64,000 nucleotides of DNA from Corynebacterium oculi (lineage in GTDB: Bacteria > Actinomycetota > Actinomycetes > Mycobacteriales > Mycobacteriaceae). Positions 47,296-56,900 of the stretch are shown here, piece by piece. The stretch covers positions 372,001-436,000 of the forward strand of contig NZ_LKST01000001.1 of NCBI RefSeq assembly GCF_001412105.1, in the 5' to 3' direction. The notes beneath the pieces are model-generated. The model made no database searches, was not told where the DNA came from, and worked only from the letters and a program-made list of their open reading frames with translations. Both the position numbers and the translations under genes were made by a program. The stretch's first letter is position 1; every line of letters starts with the position of its first letter.

Positions 47296-48694
47296 ATACT
47301 CGCAGACGGAGGAGGCCAACGAAATTACGCGCGACCTCGGGCCCGCGGTGGGGGAGAATACTGTTGACCACGCCGGGGCCGCTGGGGTTGCTGAGGCGGT
47401 GGAGAACCACGAGGCTGAGAGCACCAGCGAGAGGCTGGAAAAGAACAACAGGCGTTTTACCGCCTGGCGCAGGCAGCGTCCCTTCGGGGCCGGGCTGGTG
47501 ATGATCTTCGCCGGGGCCGTGATTATGACCCCCGCGTATCTCTCCTTTGAGATCTCCAATATCCAGGTGCAAATATCCACCATCTCCGGGGTATCCACCC
47601 TCATCATCGGGGTGCTGCTCATCGTGTGCGGATTCCTCACCTGGTTCCGGGGGGAGGGGCGCATTCTCACCGGAGTGGTTTCCCTGATCCTGGGTGTGGT
47701 GGCCCTGCCCACCTCGAACTTCGGTGGCTTTGGTGTGGGTACGCTGCTGGCCCTCGTGGGTGGCGCGCTGGCGCTGTCCTGGACGGAAGAAGATAAGGAG
47801 CCAAAGGAGCGTAGAAAGAAGCGGCGACGCGCCGCCGGAAGCAGCGCGGTGGCGGCCGTGACCGCCGCCGCCCTGGGAATCTCGGTGATGGAACAACCCG
47901 CCGCAGAGGCCAATCAGGCCCTGCTTCCCCGGATCCAGGACGTGATCCCCTTCCTCCCGCAGGAGGATGAGGCGCCGCAGCCGCAGGCTCCGGTGGGGGA
48001 GACACCACGGGAAAATAACGGAAATAATCCCGCGCCCCCGGCGCTTCCCGGTATACCGGGCCTGCCGGAACTGCCGCCGCTGCCCGGTGCGGAGGAATTG
48101 CGCGAGCGCGGTGAGGAGATACTCGACGGGGAACTCATGGACAAGATCAACCAGGCCCCGTTGCCGCAGGTGCCGGGGATCGATCTTGCGCCACCCGAGC
48201 CGATTCCGTGGACCGTTCCGCCCAGCGGTAACCGCTACACCGTGATGACGGATAAGACCTCGCTGGTGGGGAACGTGAAGTTCTCCTATGTCACCATCGA
48301 TACCGTCCAGGGGCCGCGCCAGGCGATCAGAATCGACGCGGATCACGCGATCCTAGATAACCTCTCTGTTCGTTTCCCCGGAGATGCCTCCGGGGTGCCT
48401 CCCGTGTGGAAGCGCAGCGCGCCGGGGGCGATTACCACCCTGAACGGAAACTTCCACATCATCGTGCACGCGGTGGAGGTGACCCCGCAGGTAGCCGGGG
48501 TTACCCTTCCGGCTTCCCTCACCCTCAGCGCGGACATGCCCCCGGAGGAACTCAAATCCGCCCTGCAAACTCTGGGGCTGGGCCTGCCCGACGTGCTCTC
48601 CGATCAGATGGTGATGCTCAACGGCACGATGGACACGTATTACATCTCTTCCGATGATCTGATCGCTTCCCCTGCCACCACGTTTGGTGAGTGA
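47285..48694 (+). CDS. DUF6114-family membrane protein with long C-terminal extension
   Basis: 469 residues from GTG 47285. Residues 1-65 are polar. Four hydrophobic segments (about 67-86, 98-117, 123-142 and 146-163) form the DUF6114 domain. A basic stretch (ERRKKRRR) and another short hydrophobic segment follow, then a Pro-rich linker (GIPGLPELPPLPGAEE). The last ~150 residues are a beta-rich extracellular-looking domain. DUF6114 proteins are usually only ~150 residues, so the extension is unusual. It is coupled to the DUF6230 gene and probably works with it at the cell envelope. Confidence 0.78.
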   Translation: MSAKYSQTEEANEITRDLGPAVGENTVDHAGAAGVAEAVENHEAESTSERLEKNNRRFTAWRRQRPFGAGLVMIFAGAVIMTPAYLSFEISNIQVQISTISGVSTLIIGVLLIVCGFLTWFRGEGRILTGVVSLILGVVALPTSNFGGFGVGTLLALVGGALALSWTEEDKEPKERRKKRRRAAGSSAVAAVTAAALGISVMEQPAAEANQALLPRIQDVIPFLPQEDEAPQPQAPVGETPRENNGNNPAPPALPGIPGLPELPPLPGAEELRERGEEILDGELMDKINQAPLPQVPGIDLAPPEPIPWTVPPSGNRYTVMTDKTSLVGNVKFSYVTIDTVQGPRQAIRIDADHAILDNLSVRFPGDASGVPPVWKRSAPGAITTLNGNFHIIVHAVEVTPQVAGVTLPASLTLSADMPPEELKSALQTLGLGLPDVLSDQMVMLNGTMDTYYISSDDLIASPATTFGE

Positions 48695-48712
48695 TCCGGG
48701 GCAACGAGCCTT

Positions 48713-48781
48713 CTGAAGCGCCCTGGGTTTTGGTTCCTGCCTTCCTATAAAAATTGGGGACCAAAACCCAGGGCGCTTCAG
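48713..48781. repeat. long perfect inverted repeat after the DUF6114 gene
   Basis: Two 22-bp arms (48713-48734 and 48760-48781) are exact reverse complements. Three further pairs extend the stem to 25 bp around an A+T-rich 19-nt loop. No T run follows either arm. It may be a bidirectional transcription end, a protein-binding element or a miniature mobile repeat. Confidence 0.75.
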
Positions 48782-48837
48782 GGCTGTCTGCGTATTCTGC
48801 CGGGGTGCCTGTGCTGTGCCCAGCCGCGCACCCCACG

Positions 48838-48847
48838 GGCGTCGATA
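48838..48847 (+). repeat. GGCGTCGATA motif copy in intergenic DNA
   Basis: GGCGTCGATAAGC lies in the non-coding gap before sepIVA. Confidence 0.6.
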
Positions 48848-48935
48848 AGCCCGCCGCGGGAGGCCCCACCCCGAGAATTGATCGGCCAGGGGGTATCGCT
48901 GACCAGCGCTAATGATATGTTCGCGGGCCAACAGG

Positions 48936-48941
48936 TAGCAT
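48936..48941 (+). promoter_or_regulatory. -10 element (TAGCAT) of sepIVA
   Basis: TAGCAT ends 7 nt before ATG 48949. Confidence 0.5.
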
Positions 48942-48948
48942 TTTTTCC

Positions 48949-49680
48949 ATGTACCGCGTATTCGAAGCCCTGGATGAACTGGTTCAAACAGTGGAGCAGG
49001 CTTACGGCGTGCCCATGACCTCCAATTGCATGGTGCCGCGTAATGACGTCCTGGCACTCCTCGACGATCTGCGCAACGCCCTGCCCATCGAGATCGACGA
49101 CGCGCAGGACGTCCTGGACAAGCAGGACGAGATCCTGCGCGGTGCGGAGGAGCGCGCCAGCACCATCGTGGGCGATGCCGACGCCCAGGCGGCGGAGATC
49201 GTTGATGGCGCGCAACGCGAGGCCGATGAGATGGTGGCGGACGCACAACACCGTGCCACCACCGTGGTGGCACGCGCGGAGGAGGACGCGCACCAGACCG
49301 TCAGCCGTGCCCGCGCGGAGGCCGATGACACGCTCTCCCGCGCCCAGGCGGAGGCGGATCGTTTGATCGCGGACGGCAACGATTCTTACCAGCGCAGTGT
49401 GGACGAGGGCCTGGCGGAGCAAAATCGCCTGGTCTCCGAGTCCGAGGTGGTGCGCCGCGCCAACGAGGAGGCACACCGCGTGGTGGACGCCGCGCACGCG
49501 GATTCCAAGAAGCTGCGCAGCGAATGCGATCAGTTTGTAGACGGCAAGCTCGCGGACTTCGAGGAGACCCTTTCCGGGGTGCTGCGCACCGTGTCCCGGG
49601 ATCGGGCGGCGCTGCGCCGCGGCGCGGGGGCGGCGGGCACCGGCCGCGAACCGCGGGAGCCGTACGGGTACGAGGATTAA
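48949..49680 (+). CDS. sepIVA: SepIVA-like coiled-coil septation protein
   Basis: 243 residues. A short DivIVA-like N-terminus (MYRVFEALDELVQTVEQAYGV, PMTSNCMVPRNDVLALLDDLR) is followed by a long Ala/Glu/Asp-rich coiled coil (about residues 55-215). The gene order sepIVA-DUF177-rnc-mutM is the same as Rv2927c-Rv2924c in M. tuberculosis, where SepIVA is an essential division and polar-growth factor. Acts at septum or pole in the cytoplasm, by inference. Confidence 0.85.
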   Translation: MYRVFEALDELVQTVEQAYGVPMTSNCMVPRNDVLALLDDLRNALPIEIDDAQDVLDKQDEILRGAEERASTIVGDADAQAAEIVDGAQREADEMVADAQHRATTVVARAEEDAHQTVSRARAEADDTLSRAQAEADRLIADGNDSYQRSVDEGLAEQNRLVSESEVVRRANEEAHRVVDAAHADSKKLRSECDQFVDGKLADFEETLSGVLRTVSRDRAALRRGAGAAGTGREPREPYGYED

Positions 49681-49692
49681 TCCCCGCAAGGG

Positions 49693-49698
49693 TAGGCT
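49693..49698 (+). promoter_or_regulatory. -10 element (TAGGCT) of the DUF177 gene
   Basis: TAGGCT ends 9 nt before ATG 49708. Confidence 0.4.
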
Positions 49699-49707
49699 GG
49701 GCACGCT

Positions 49708-50238
49708 ATGAACTCACCTTTTGTTTTTGATGTCTCGGGCCTCGTGCACTCCTCGACCGCGCAGCGGCGCACCCTCACCGGGCCTTCCCCGGCGCGCATC
49801 GGCGCGGCGATGATCGCTATCGAGGAGGGGGAGAAGGTCACCGTGGAGGCGTTGGTGACGCCGCTGGGCACCGGCGTGCTCGTGGACGCGCAGGTACAGG
49901 CCACCCTCCGGGGGCAGTGCGTGCGGTGCCTGGCGGAACTGCACCAGGAGGGGGACTTCCACATCAACCAGTTCTTTGCCGATTCCGCAGACGTGGTGGT
50001 GCATGAGGAAGGCTCGGACGACGACGAAGCGGAAGAGATCCCGCAGATCGTGGACGATCGCGTGGATATTCAGCAGGCGGTCACCGATGAGGTGGGCCTG
50101 ACCCTGCCGTTTAACCCCACCTGCCCGGAAGGCTGCGCGCAGGATGAGTCCGCAGCTCCGGCTCCCGACGGCGTCTCCGGGGAGGACGAGGGCTCCCTGC
50201 CCGATCCGCGCTGGGCGGGGCTGGAGAAGTTTCTGTGA
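49708..50238 (+). CDS. DUF177 (YceD-family) protein
   Basis: 176 residues. The typical Cys pair appears in RGQCVRCLAEL, and a second Cys pair in CPEGC near residue 140. YceD/DUF177 proteins associate with ribosome and rRNA metabolism and often precede rpmF or rnc; no rpmF is present here. The TGA stop overlaps the rnc start (TGATG). Confidence 0.88.
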   Translation: MNSPFVFDVSGLVHSSTAQRRTLTGPSPARIGAAMIAIEEGEKVTVEALVTPLGTGVLVDAQVQATLRGQCVRCLAELHQEGDFHINQFFADSADVVVHEEGSDDDEAEEIPQIVDDRVDIQQAVTDEVGLTLPFNPTCPEGCAQDESAAPAPDGVSGEDEGSLPDPRWAGLEKFL

Positions 50239-51092
50239 TGAAGAAGAAGCGGCTCAGCGGACAAGAGGCCCTCGACGCGGCCTTCGGGGCGATCAATCAC
50301 CGCCCGCTGCTGGACAAACTCGGCGTAGAGATCAGCGAGGAGGGTCTGCGCCTGGCTCTCACGCACCGCTCCTTTGCCAACGAGAACGGCATGCTGCCCA
50401 ATAATGAGCGCCTGGAGTTCCTGGGGGACGCGGTCCTGGGGCTCTCGGTGGCCACGCAGCTCTATGCCCAGTACCCGTCCAGCCCGGAATCGGAAATCTC
50501 CAAGATGCGCGCCGGGATTGTTTCTCGCTACGGCTGCGCGGATATTGCGCGGGATATTCGCCTGGGCGATCACATCCTTTTGGGCAAGGGGGAACTGGCC
50601 ACCGGAGGCCGACGCAAGGAATCAATCCTGGCGGATACCACCGAGGCGATCCTGGGCGTGATCTACCGGGAACACGGCTTTGAGGTGGCCCGCGAGGTGA
50701 TCCTGCGGCTTTTTGGCCACAAGATTGACACCGCCACGGCCAAGGGCCGCCACGAGGATTGGAAAACGGTGCTCCAGGAGCGCCTGGCGGAACTGAAGCT
50801 GCCCATGGCCACCTACTCCTCCACCTCCACCGGCCCGGAGCACGAGCTGGTGTTTAGCGCGCACGCGGCGGTCAACGGGCACGCGGTGGGCTCGGGCACG
50901 GGGCAGAACAAGAAGATCGCGGAGCAGGAAGCAGCGCACCAGGCTTATCTGGCGTTGGCCGATCCCCAGGTGCGCGCCGCCGTGTCCGTGGCAGAGGGGT
51001 CTGCGGTGGAGGGGCTTGCGGTGGAGGCCCCCGCAGAAGACTCCCCGGAGATCGTGGATTCCACCCCGCCCGATGATGCCGCCCATGCTTGA
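50238..51092 (+). CDS. rnc: ribonuclease III
   Basis: 284 residues. The RNase III signature NERLEFLGDAVLGL and the second acidic motif DTTEAILGVIY form the catalytic centre. A C-terminal dsRNA-binding domain is at about residues 170-240. The last ~45 residues are an acidic Ala/Glu/Pro tail not usual for the family. ATG 50238 is preferred over GTG 50235. It processes rRNA precursors and other double-stranded RNAs. Confidence 0.95.
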   Translation: MKKKRLSGQEALDAAFGAINHRPLLDKLGVEISEEGLRLALTHRSFANENGMLPNNERLEFLGDAVLGLSVATQLYAQYPSSPESEISKMRAGIVSRYGCADIARDIRLGDHILLGKGELATGGRRKESILADTTEAILGVIYREHGFEVAREVILRLFGHKIDTATAKGRHEDWKTVLQERLAELKLPMATYSSTSTGPEHELVFSAHAAVNGHAVGSGTGQNKKIAEQEAAHQAYLALADPQVRAAVSVAEGSAVEGLAVEAPAEDSPEIVDSTPPDDAAHA

Positions 51093-51100
51093 GGTAGCAC

Positions 51101-51961
51101 ATGCCTGAGTTACCCGAGGTGGAGGTGGTGCGCCGGGGCCTGGCGGATCACGCGGTGGGCCGTCGCCTGCACCGGGTGCAGGTGTCGCACCCCCGCGCCG
51201 CGCGCAACCAATCCGGTGGCGGGGCGGCGCTCGAAGAACTCTTGGAGGGGGCCACGCTCACGGGCGCGCACCGGCGCGGCAAATTCCTGTGGCTGAGCAC
51301 GGATCGCCCGGAGCGTCTGCTGGTGCACCTGGGCATGAGCGGGCAGATGCTCATCAAGGATCACCAGGAACCACACCCGCACCTGCGGGCGAGTGCGTTC
51401 CTTTCCCCGGTGTTGGGGGCGGAACACACCCAGGGAACCTGGCTTCACTTCATTGACCAGCGCACCTTTGGCTACTGGCACGCCACCCCCGGCGATGCAC
51501 AGGGGGTTCCGCTGCCCGTGGCGCACATCGCCCAGGATCTGCTCGATCCGGCCCTGGATATTGCTGCGTTGGCGCGGCGGATCAAGGCCCGCCCCACGGA
51601 GATCAAGAGGGTGTTGCTTAATCAGGAGGTGGTCTCCGGTATTGGCAACATCTACGCCGATGAAATGCTCTGGGAGGCGCGCCTGCACGGGCGGCAACGA
51701 GCCTCACGGGTGAGCCTGGCCCGCCTGGAGGAACTGCTGTGGGCGGGGCGGGGCGTGATGGAAAGGGCGCTGGAACAGGGTGGTACTTCCTTTGACTCGC
51801 TGTACGTGAACGTCAACGGGGAATCGGGATATTTTGATCTGAGCCTGCACGCCTATGGCCGCCACGGCCAGCCTTGCCCCCGTTGTGGAACGGAGATCAG
51901 GCGTGAGGCGTTTATGAATCGTTCCTCGCACTTTTGCCCGAGGTGTCAGCGGCCCCGGTAG
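51101..51961 (+). CDS. mutM: formamidopyrimidine-DNA glycosylase
   Basis: 286 residues; removes 8-oxoguanine and nicks the abasic site. The mandatory N-terminus MPELPEVEVVRRGL carries the catalytic Pro and Glu. The helix-two-turn-helix region includes SGIGNIYADEMLWEA, and the Zn finger is CPRCG..CPRCQ at the C-terminus. It starts 8 nt after rnc. Confidence 0.96.
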   Translation: MPELPEVEVVRRGLADHAVGRRLHRVQVSHPRAARNQSGGGAALEELLEGATLTGAHRRGKFLWLSTDRPERLLVHLGMSGQMLIKDHQEPHPHLRASAFLSPVLGAEHTQGTWLHFIDQRTFGYWHATPGDAQGVPLPVAHIAQDLLDPALDIAALARRIKARPTEIKRVLLNQEVVSGIGNIYADEMLWEARLHGRQRASRVSLARLEELLWAGRGVMERALEQGGTSFDSLYVNVNGESGYFDLSLHAYGRHGQPCPRCGTEIRREAFMNRSSHFCPRCQRPR

Positions 51962-52020
51962 GAGGGGGCTTTGCGACGCCGCCCCACCCGCGCAAAAAGA
52001 ATCGGGACGATAAATGGCGG

Positions 52021-52060
52021 GGGTAATAATGCCGCCGCACCGTGCGCGGAGTTATTACCC
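52021..52060. repeat. inverted repeat before the AGCS symporter gene
   Basis: GGGTAATAA (52021-52029) and TTATTACCC (52052-52060) are exact inverted repeats 22 bp apart, with partial further pairing (CCGC/GCGG) inside. The right arm is where the -35 of the TAATCT promoter would lie. It looks like an operator, or less likely an RNA hairpin of an upstream transcript. Confidence 0.55.
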
Positions 52061-52076
52061 AGGCGCGGGGGAACGG

Positions 52077-52082
52077 TAATCT
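52077..52082 (+). promoter_or_regulatory. -10 element (TAATCT) of the AGCS symporter gene
   Basis: TAATCT ends 7 nt before ATG 52090. Confidence 0.45.
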
Positions 52083-52089
52083 TTTGCGC

Positions 52090-53583
52090 ATGGATTTTTT
52101 GGTCGATGCCGTGGAGGCATTCAATGAGGGCTTCTGGACGTGGTGGGTTGTCCCGGTTCTGGTTCTCTCCGGTGTGGCCTACTGCTTCCGCACCGCCCTG
52201 GTGCAGATTCGCTTCCTGCCGGATATGTTCCGCTCCGTGGTGGAAAAGCCCTCGGACATTTCTGAGGGCACCAAGGGCATCTCCGCGTTTAAGGCGTTTA
52301 CCATGTCCGCCGCCTCCCGCGTGGGCACCGGCAACGTGGCCGGGGTGGCCCTGGCGGTGGCCGTCGGCGGGCCGGGCGCGGTGTTTTGGATGTGGTGCCT
52401 GGCGATCATCGGCGGGGCCACCTCCTTCGTGGAATCTACCCTGGCGCAGGTGTACAAGGTGCGGGATAAGGATTCCTATCGCGGCGGCCCGGCCTATTAC
52501 ATGACGCGCGCCCTGGGCTGGAAGCCCCTGGCCGTGATGTTCGCCGTGGTGATCTGCGTGACCTACGGCTTTGTGTTCAACGCGGTGCAGTCCAATTCCA
52601 TCAGCGCGGCGATCTCCACCTCCGTGGGCAGCGAGGGCATGGGCACCAACGCCGTCATCGGCTTGGTGCTCGCGGCGGTGACCCTGCTCATCGTGTTCGG
52701 CGGGGTGCAGCGCATCGCCTCCTTTACCCAGACCGTGGTGCCGGTGATGGCGGTGCTGTACATCGTGCTGGCCTTCATCGTGATCGGCCTGAACATTGAT
52801 AAGGTGCCGGGCATGGTGGTGGACATTGTGGCCCACGCCTTTGGCTTCCGGGAGTTCGCCGGGGCCGCGCTGGCTACCGTGTTTATTCAGGGCGTGCGGC
52901 GTGGTTTGTTCTCCAACGAGGCGGGCATGGGCTCGGTGCCCAACGCCGCCGCCACCGCCTCCGTTTCCCACCCCGCTAAGCAGGGGCTAATCCAGACCCT
53001 TGGCGTGTATTTTGACACCCTGGTGGTGTGCTCCATGACGGCCTTTATCATTCTGCTCGCAGGGCAGGATCTCAGTAAGGAAACCGGAGGCATGGAACTC
53101 ACCCAGCACGCCCTGGCGGCCTCGGTGGGGGAGTGGGGGATTCACTTCCTCACGTTCATCATCATCTTCCTGGCTTATTCCTCCATCATCGGCAATTATT
53201 ATTACGGCGAGTCCAATATCGAATACCTGGCGGGCAAGCAGCGCAGCCAGCGGTGGCTGCGGGCCTTCCGCGTGCTGGTGGCGGTGTGCGTGTTCGGTGG
53301 GGCCATCGGCTCGGTGCCCCTGGTGTGGGCGCTGGCGGACGTGTTCAGCGGAATCATGGCCTCCATTAACCTCATCGCGCTCATTCCGCTCAGCGGGGTG
53401 GCCGTGGCGGTGCTGCGCCATTACTCCGTGCAACGCCGTGCCGGGCTCAACCCGGTGTTCCACCGGGAGGATATTCCCCGTTCCACCCTGGGCTGGAAGC
53501 ACATGGAGGCCTGGGACGGGGCCGATCCCATCACCCACCGTGACGGGCGCTACGAGAACCTGGATTACCAATGGCACAGGTAG
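52090..53583 (+). CDS. sodium:alanine (AGCS) symporter
   Basis: 497 residues with about eleven hydrophobic helices. The AGCS-family signature [15 protein letters not shown] is near residue 80, and [15 protein letters not shown] near residue 290. Members take up alanine or glycine with Na+. The last ~45 residues are hydrophilic and cytoplasmic. An inverted repeat upstream may regulate it. Its 3' end overlaps acyP by 13 bp. Confidence 0.92.
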   Translation: MDFLVDAVEAFNEGFWTWWVVPVLVLSGVAYCFRTALVQIRFLPDMFRSVVEKPSDISEGTKGISAFKAFTMSAASRVGTGNVAGVALAVAVGGPGAVFWMWCLAIIGGATSFVESTLAQVYKVRDKDSYRGGPAYYMTRALGWKPLAVMFAVVICVTYGFVFNAVQSNSISAAISTSVGSEGMGTNAVIGLVLAAVTLLIVFGGVQRIASFTQTVVPVMAVLYIVLAFIVIGLNIDKVPGMVVDIVAHAFGFREFAGAALATVFIQGVRRGLFSNEAGMGSVPNAAATASVSHPAKQGLIQTLGVYFDTLVVCSMTAFIILLAGQDLSKETGGMELTQHALAASVGEWGIHFLTFIIIFLAYSSIIGNYYYGESNIEYLAGKQRSQRWLRAFRVLVAVCVFGGAIGSVPLVWALADVFSGIMASINLIALIPLSGVAVAVLRHYSVQRRAGLNPVFHREDIPRSTLGWKHMEAWDGADPITHRDGRYENLDYQWHR

Positions 53584-53855
53584 CCCCGGATACCCGGCTG
53601 ACGGCCTTTGTCCACGGGCACGTACAGGGGGTGGGGTTTCGGTGGTGGACGCGCAGCCGCGCCCTGGAGATCGGCCTGCGCGGTTCCGCCACGAATCTCC
53701 CCGATGGCCGCGTGTGCGTGGTGGCCGAGGGCACCCGCGCCCAGTGCGAGGATCTGCTGGGTCTCCTCCGGGGCGGCGGCACGCCGGGCCGGGTGGATAC
53801 GGTGGTGGAGCAGTGGGCACGGCCCAAGGGGGAAGAAGGGTTCGTGGAGCGTTAG
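53571..53855 (+). CDS. acyP: acylphosphatase
   Basis: 94 residues. The phosphate loop and catalytic Arg lie in [12 protein letters not shown], and the catalytic Asn in [10 protein letters not shown]. It hydrolyses acyl phosphates. The ATG lies within the last codons of the AGCS gene, suggesting coupling. Acylphosphatase genes commonly precede smc in actinobacteria. Confidence 0.93.
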   Translation: MAQVAPDTRLTAFVHGHVQGVGFRWWTRSRALEIGLRGSATNLPDGRVCVVAEGTRAQCEDLLGLLRGGGTPGRVDTVVEQWARPKGEEGFVER

Positions 53856-53878
53856 GCGCGGCCGCTTCGGGCCTGCGG

Positions 53879-53888
53879 GGCGTCGATA
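53879..53888 (+). repeat. GGCGTCGATA motif copy upstream of smc
   Basis: GGCGTCGATAAGC ends immediately before the smc -10 hexamer TAAAAT, in non-coding DNA. Confidence 0.6.
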
Positions 53889-53891
53889 AGC

Positions 53892-53897
53892 TAAAAT
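53892..53897 (+). promoter_or_regulatory. -10 element (TAAAAT) of smc
   Basis: TAAAAT ends 9 nt before ATG 53907. Confidence 0.45.
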
Positions 53898-53906
53898 CTT
53901 CCCACC

Positions 53907-56900
53907 ATGCACCTCAAATCGCTGACGCTCAAGGGATTTAAATCCTTCGCGTCCGCGACCACCTTGAAGTTTGAGCCGGGTATCTGCGCGGTGGTGGGGC
54001 CTAATGGCTCGGGAAAGTCCAACGTGGTGGACGCCCTGGCCTGGGTGATGGGGGAACAGGGGGCCAAGACGCTGCGCGGCGGCAAGATGCAGGACGTGAT
54101 CTTTGCCGGCGCGGGGGATCGCAAGCCCCTGGGCCGGGCGGAGGTGACGCTCACTATTGATAACGCCGATGGGAAACTCCCCATTGATTATTCCGAGGTA
54201 TCGGTTACCCGCCGTATGTTCCGGGACGGGGCCAGTGAATACGAAATTAACGGCTCCAAAGCCCGGCTGATGGATATTCAGGAATTGCTTTCTGATTCCG
54301 GAATCGGCCGGGAAATGCACGTCATCGTGGGGCAGGGGAAGCTATCTGAGATCCTGGAATCCCGTCCGGAGGAACGCCGCGCCTACATCGAAGAGGCCGC
54401 GGGCGTGCTCAAACACCGCAGGCGCAAGGAAAAAGCCCAGCGCAAACTCGCCAACATGCAGGGCAACCTGGATCGCTTGCGCGATCTCACCGAGGAACTA
54501 GCCCGCCAACTCAAGCCCCTGGCCCGCCAGGCCGAGGCCGCGCGGCGCGCCGCCACCGTACAGGCCACGGTGCGCGATGCCCGCCTGCGGCTGGCCGGGG
54601 ATCGCATTGTGACCCTGCGCGCGGAACTAAGCGATACCACCCGCCAGGCCGAGGTACTCAGGGAACGGGTGAGCGCCCTCACCGAGGAACTAGAGGAGCG
54701 CACCGAACAGCAGGTGGAATGGGAGGAGCGCCTCTCCGAGGTGCTGCCCAAGGAGGAAGCCGCCCAGCAACTCTGGTTCCGCCTTTCCACCCTGACCGAG
54801 CGGGTCAGCGCCACCGCGCGCATCGCTGCCGAACGCGCCCGGGGAGCGGGCCACGAGGTTCCCTACTCCGGGATAGACCCCGAAGCCCTGGAACACCGCG
54901 CCGAGGAAGCGGACGCGGAGTTCGCCCGCCTGGAAGAGGCCGCGGCGATCGCGCGGGAGCGCCTGGAGGTCATCGAGGAAGAAGCCGCGCAGCGGGAGGA
55001 AACCGCCCGCGAGGCCGAGCGCGAACACCTGGCGCAGATCAAGGCCCTGGCCGATCACCGCGAGGGCGTGGTGCGGCTGCTGGCGGCCGAGGAGAACCAC
55101 TCCGCGCGGGTGAACAGCGCGGAGGAGGAATTAGAGCGCCACCGCAGCGCCGGGGAGGAGGCGCAGGCGCGCTTGGCCCACACCCGAGAAGAATGGGAGG
55201 CGGCGCGGGAGGAACACGAGCAAGCAAACCATCAGCGCGAACCCCTGGCGGAGGCCAGCACCCGGGCTACCGCCGAGGCCCAGGCCGCCGAGGAACGCCT
55301 GGAACAAGTACGCGCCACCCAGCGGGAACACGAGCGCGAGGTGTACACGCTCAGCGCCAGGATCGAGACGCTGCGCCACACCCTCCCCAGAGCCAGCGCG
55401 ACGGAGATCCTGGACGGGGAACTGTGGCGGGGGCTTAGCCGGGAGGTACGTCCGCACACCGGGATGGAGACCGCCCTGGCCGCCGCCCTGGGCGCTCATG
55501 GAGAGGCCCTGGTGGGGCCGCTGACCGGCGAGGTGATCGAAACCCTGCGCGAGGCGGGAGTAGAGCGCACGGTGCTGTTGGCGGCCCCGCGAAGCGGCGG
55601 GGAGGGCGGCGCGGACGCGGCGACCGGGCAGGACGCGGAGCACGGTGCCACGGGGGAGCACGAGGGACCCGGGCGACCTGAGGAGACCTGGCAGGACGCG
55701 GCGCGCACCTGGCGCCTTGATGCCGATCTCCCCGAGGGGGCCGAGTGGTTGCTTGACCACGTGGACCTCTCCCCGGCGGTGGCTCCCGCCATCAACCGTC
55801 TGCTGGCAGACGTAGCACTCGCGCCCTCCTGGGCGGCCGCCCAGGAGGCGGTGGCCGCCGATCCCCGCTTGCGCGCCGTCACCCGCGAGGGCGAACTTGT
55901 AGGCCAGGGCTGGGTGCAGGTGGGCCAGGCCGCCGCGAGTTCCGTGGAGGTGGAGGGGCAGATCGCCCAGGCCGAGGGGGAACTAGCCGCCGCTCAGGGA
56001 CGGCTGGCGGAACTCTCCGGCACGGTGGAAGGTGCCACGCTGGCCGCCCAAGAGGCCCGCGTGGAGGCGGCGTCCGCCACCGCCGCGCTGCGCGAACACG
56101 ATGCCCAGGCCGAGGGATGGGCCAGGGAGGTACGCCGCTTAGAGCGCGCGGTGACGGAGCAGGAGGCGGCGCGCGATAAAACGAAGAAGCGAGGCGAAGG
56201 GATTGAACAGCGCCTCGCCCAGGCGCGGGCGGAGTTAGCGGCCGTGCGCCAGCGCCTCGCCCAGGTGGATACTGAGGACACCGCCACCGAGGAACCCTCC
56301 ACCCAGGCTCGCGATACCGCCAAGGAGGCCCTGAACCAGATCCGGGCGATGGAGATGGAGGCCAAACTCAGCGCCCGCAGCGCGGAGGACCGAGTGGAGC
56401 AGGCTCGCGGCAAGGCGCAGCAATTGCGCCGCCAGGCAACCCATGAGCGCAAGGCGCGGGCCCGCCACGAAGAAGCCATGGCTAAGCGCAGGGCCGAGGC
56501 CGCCCTGGCACGCGCCGTGGCGGCCGGGGCTCAAGAGGTGGAAGGCCGGGTGGAGGAGGCCGTGGGGCGCGCCGCCGCGCGGCGCGACGAGGTGCAACGC
56601 AGCAAGGCGCAGATCACCGCGCGGCTTTCCCAGGCTAAGGACGCGGTGAGCGCGGTGCGTCAGCAGCTGGGAAGGCTCAGCGATACCGCGCATGCCTCCG
56701 AGATCGCGGCCAGCCAGGCCCAGGTGCGCATCGACGAGGCCGAGGCCAAGACCGTGGAGCAGCTGGGTGTGGCCATTCCCGATCTGTTGGCGGACTATAC
56801 CCCGGAGCCGGACTTTGATCGCCGGGCGGAGCAGGCTCGGCTCAAGCAGGCGGAGAAGGACTTAAGCGCCCTGGGTAAGGTCAACCCGCTGGCCCTAGAG

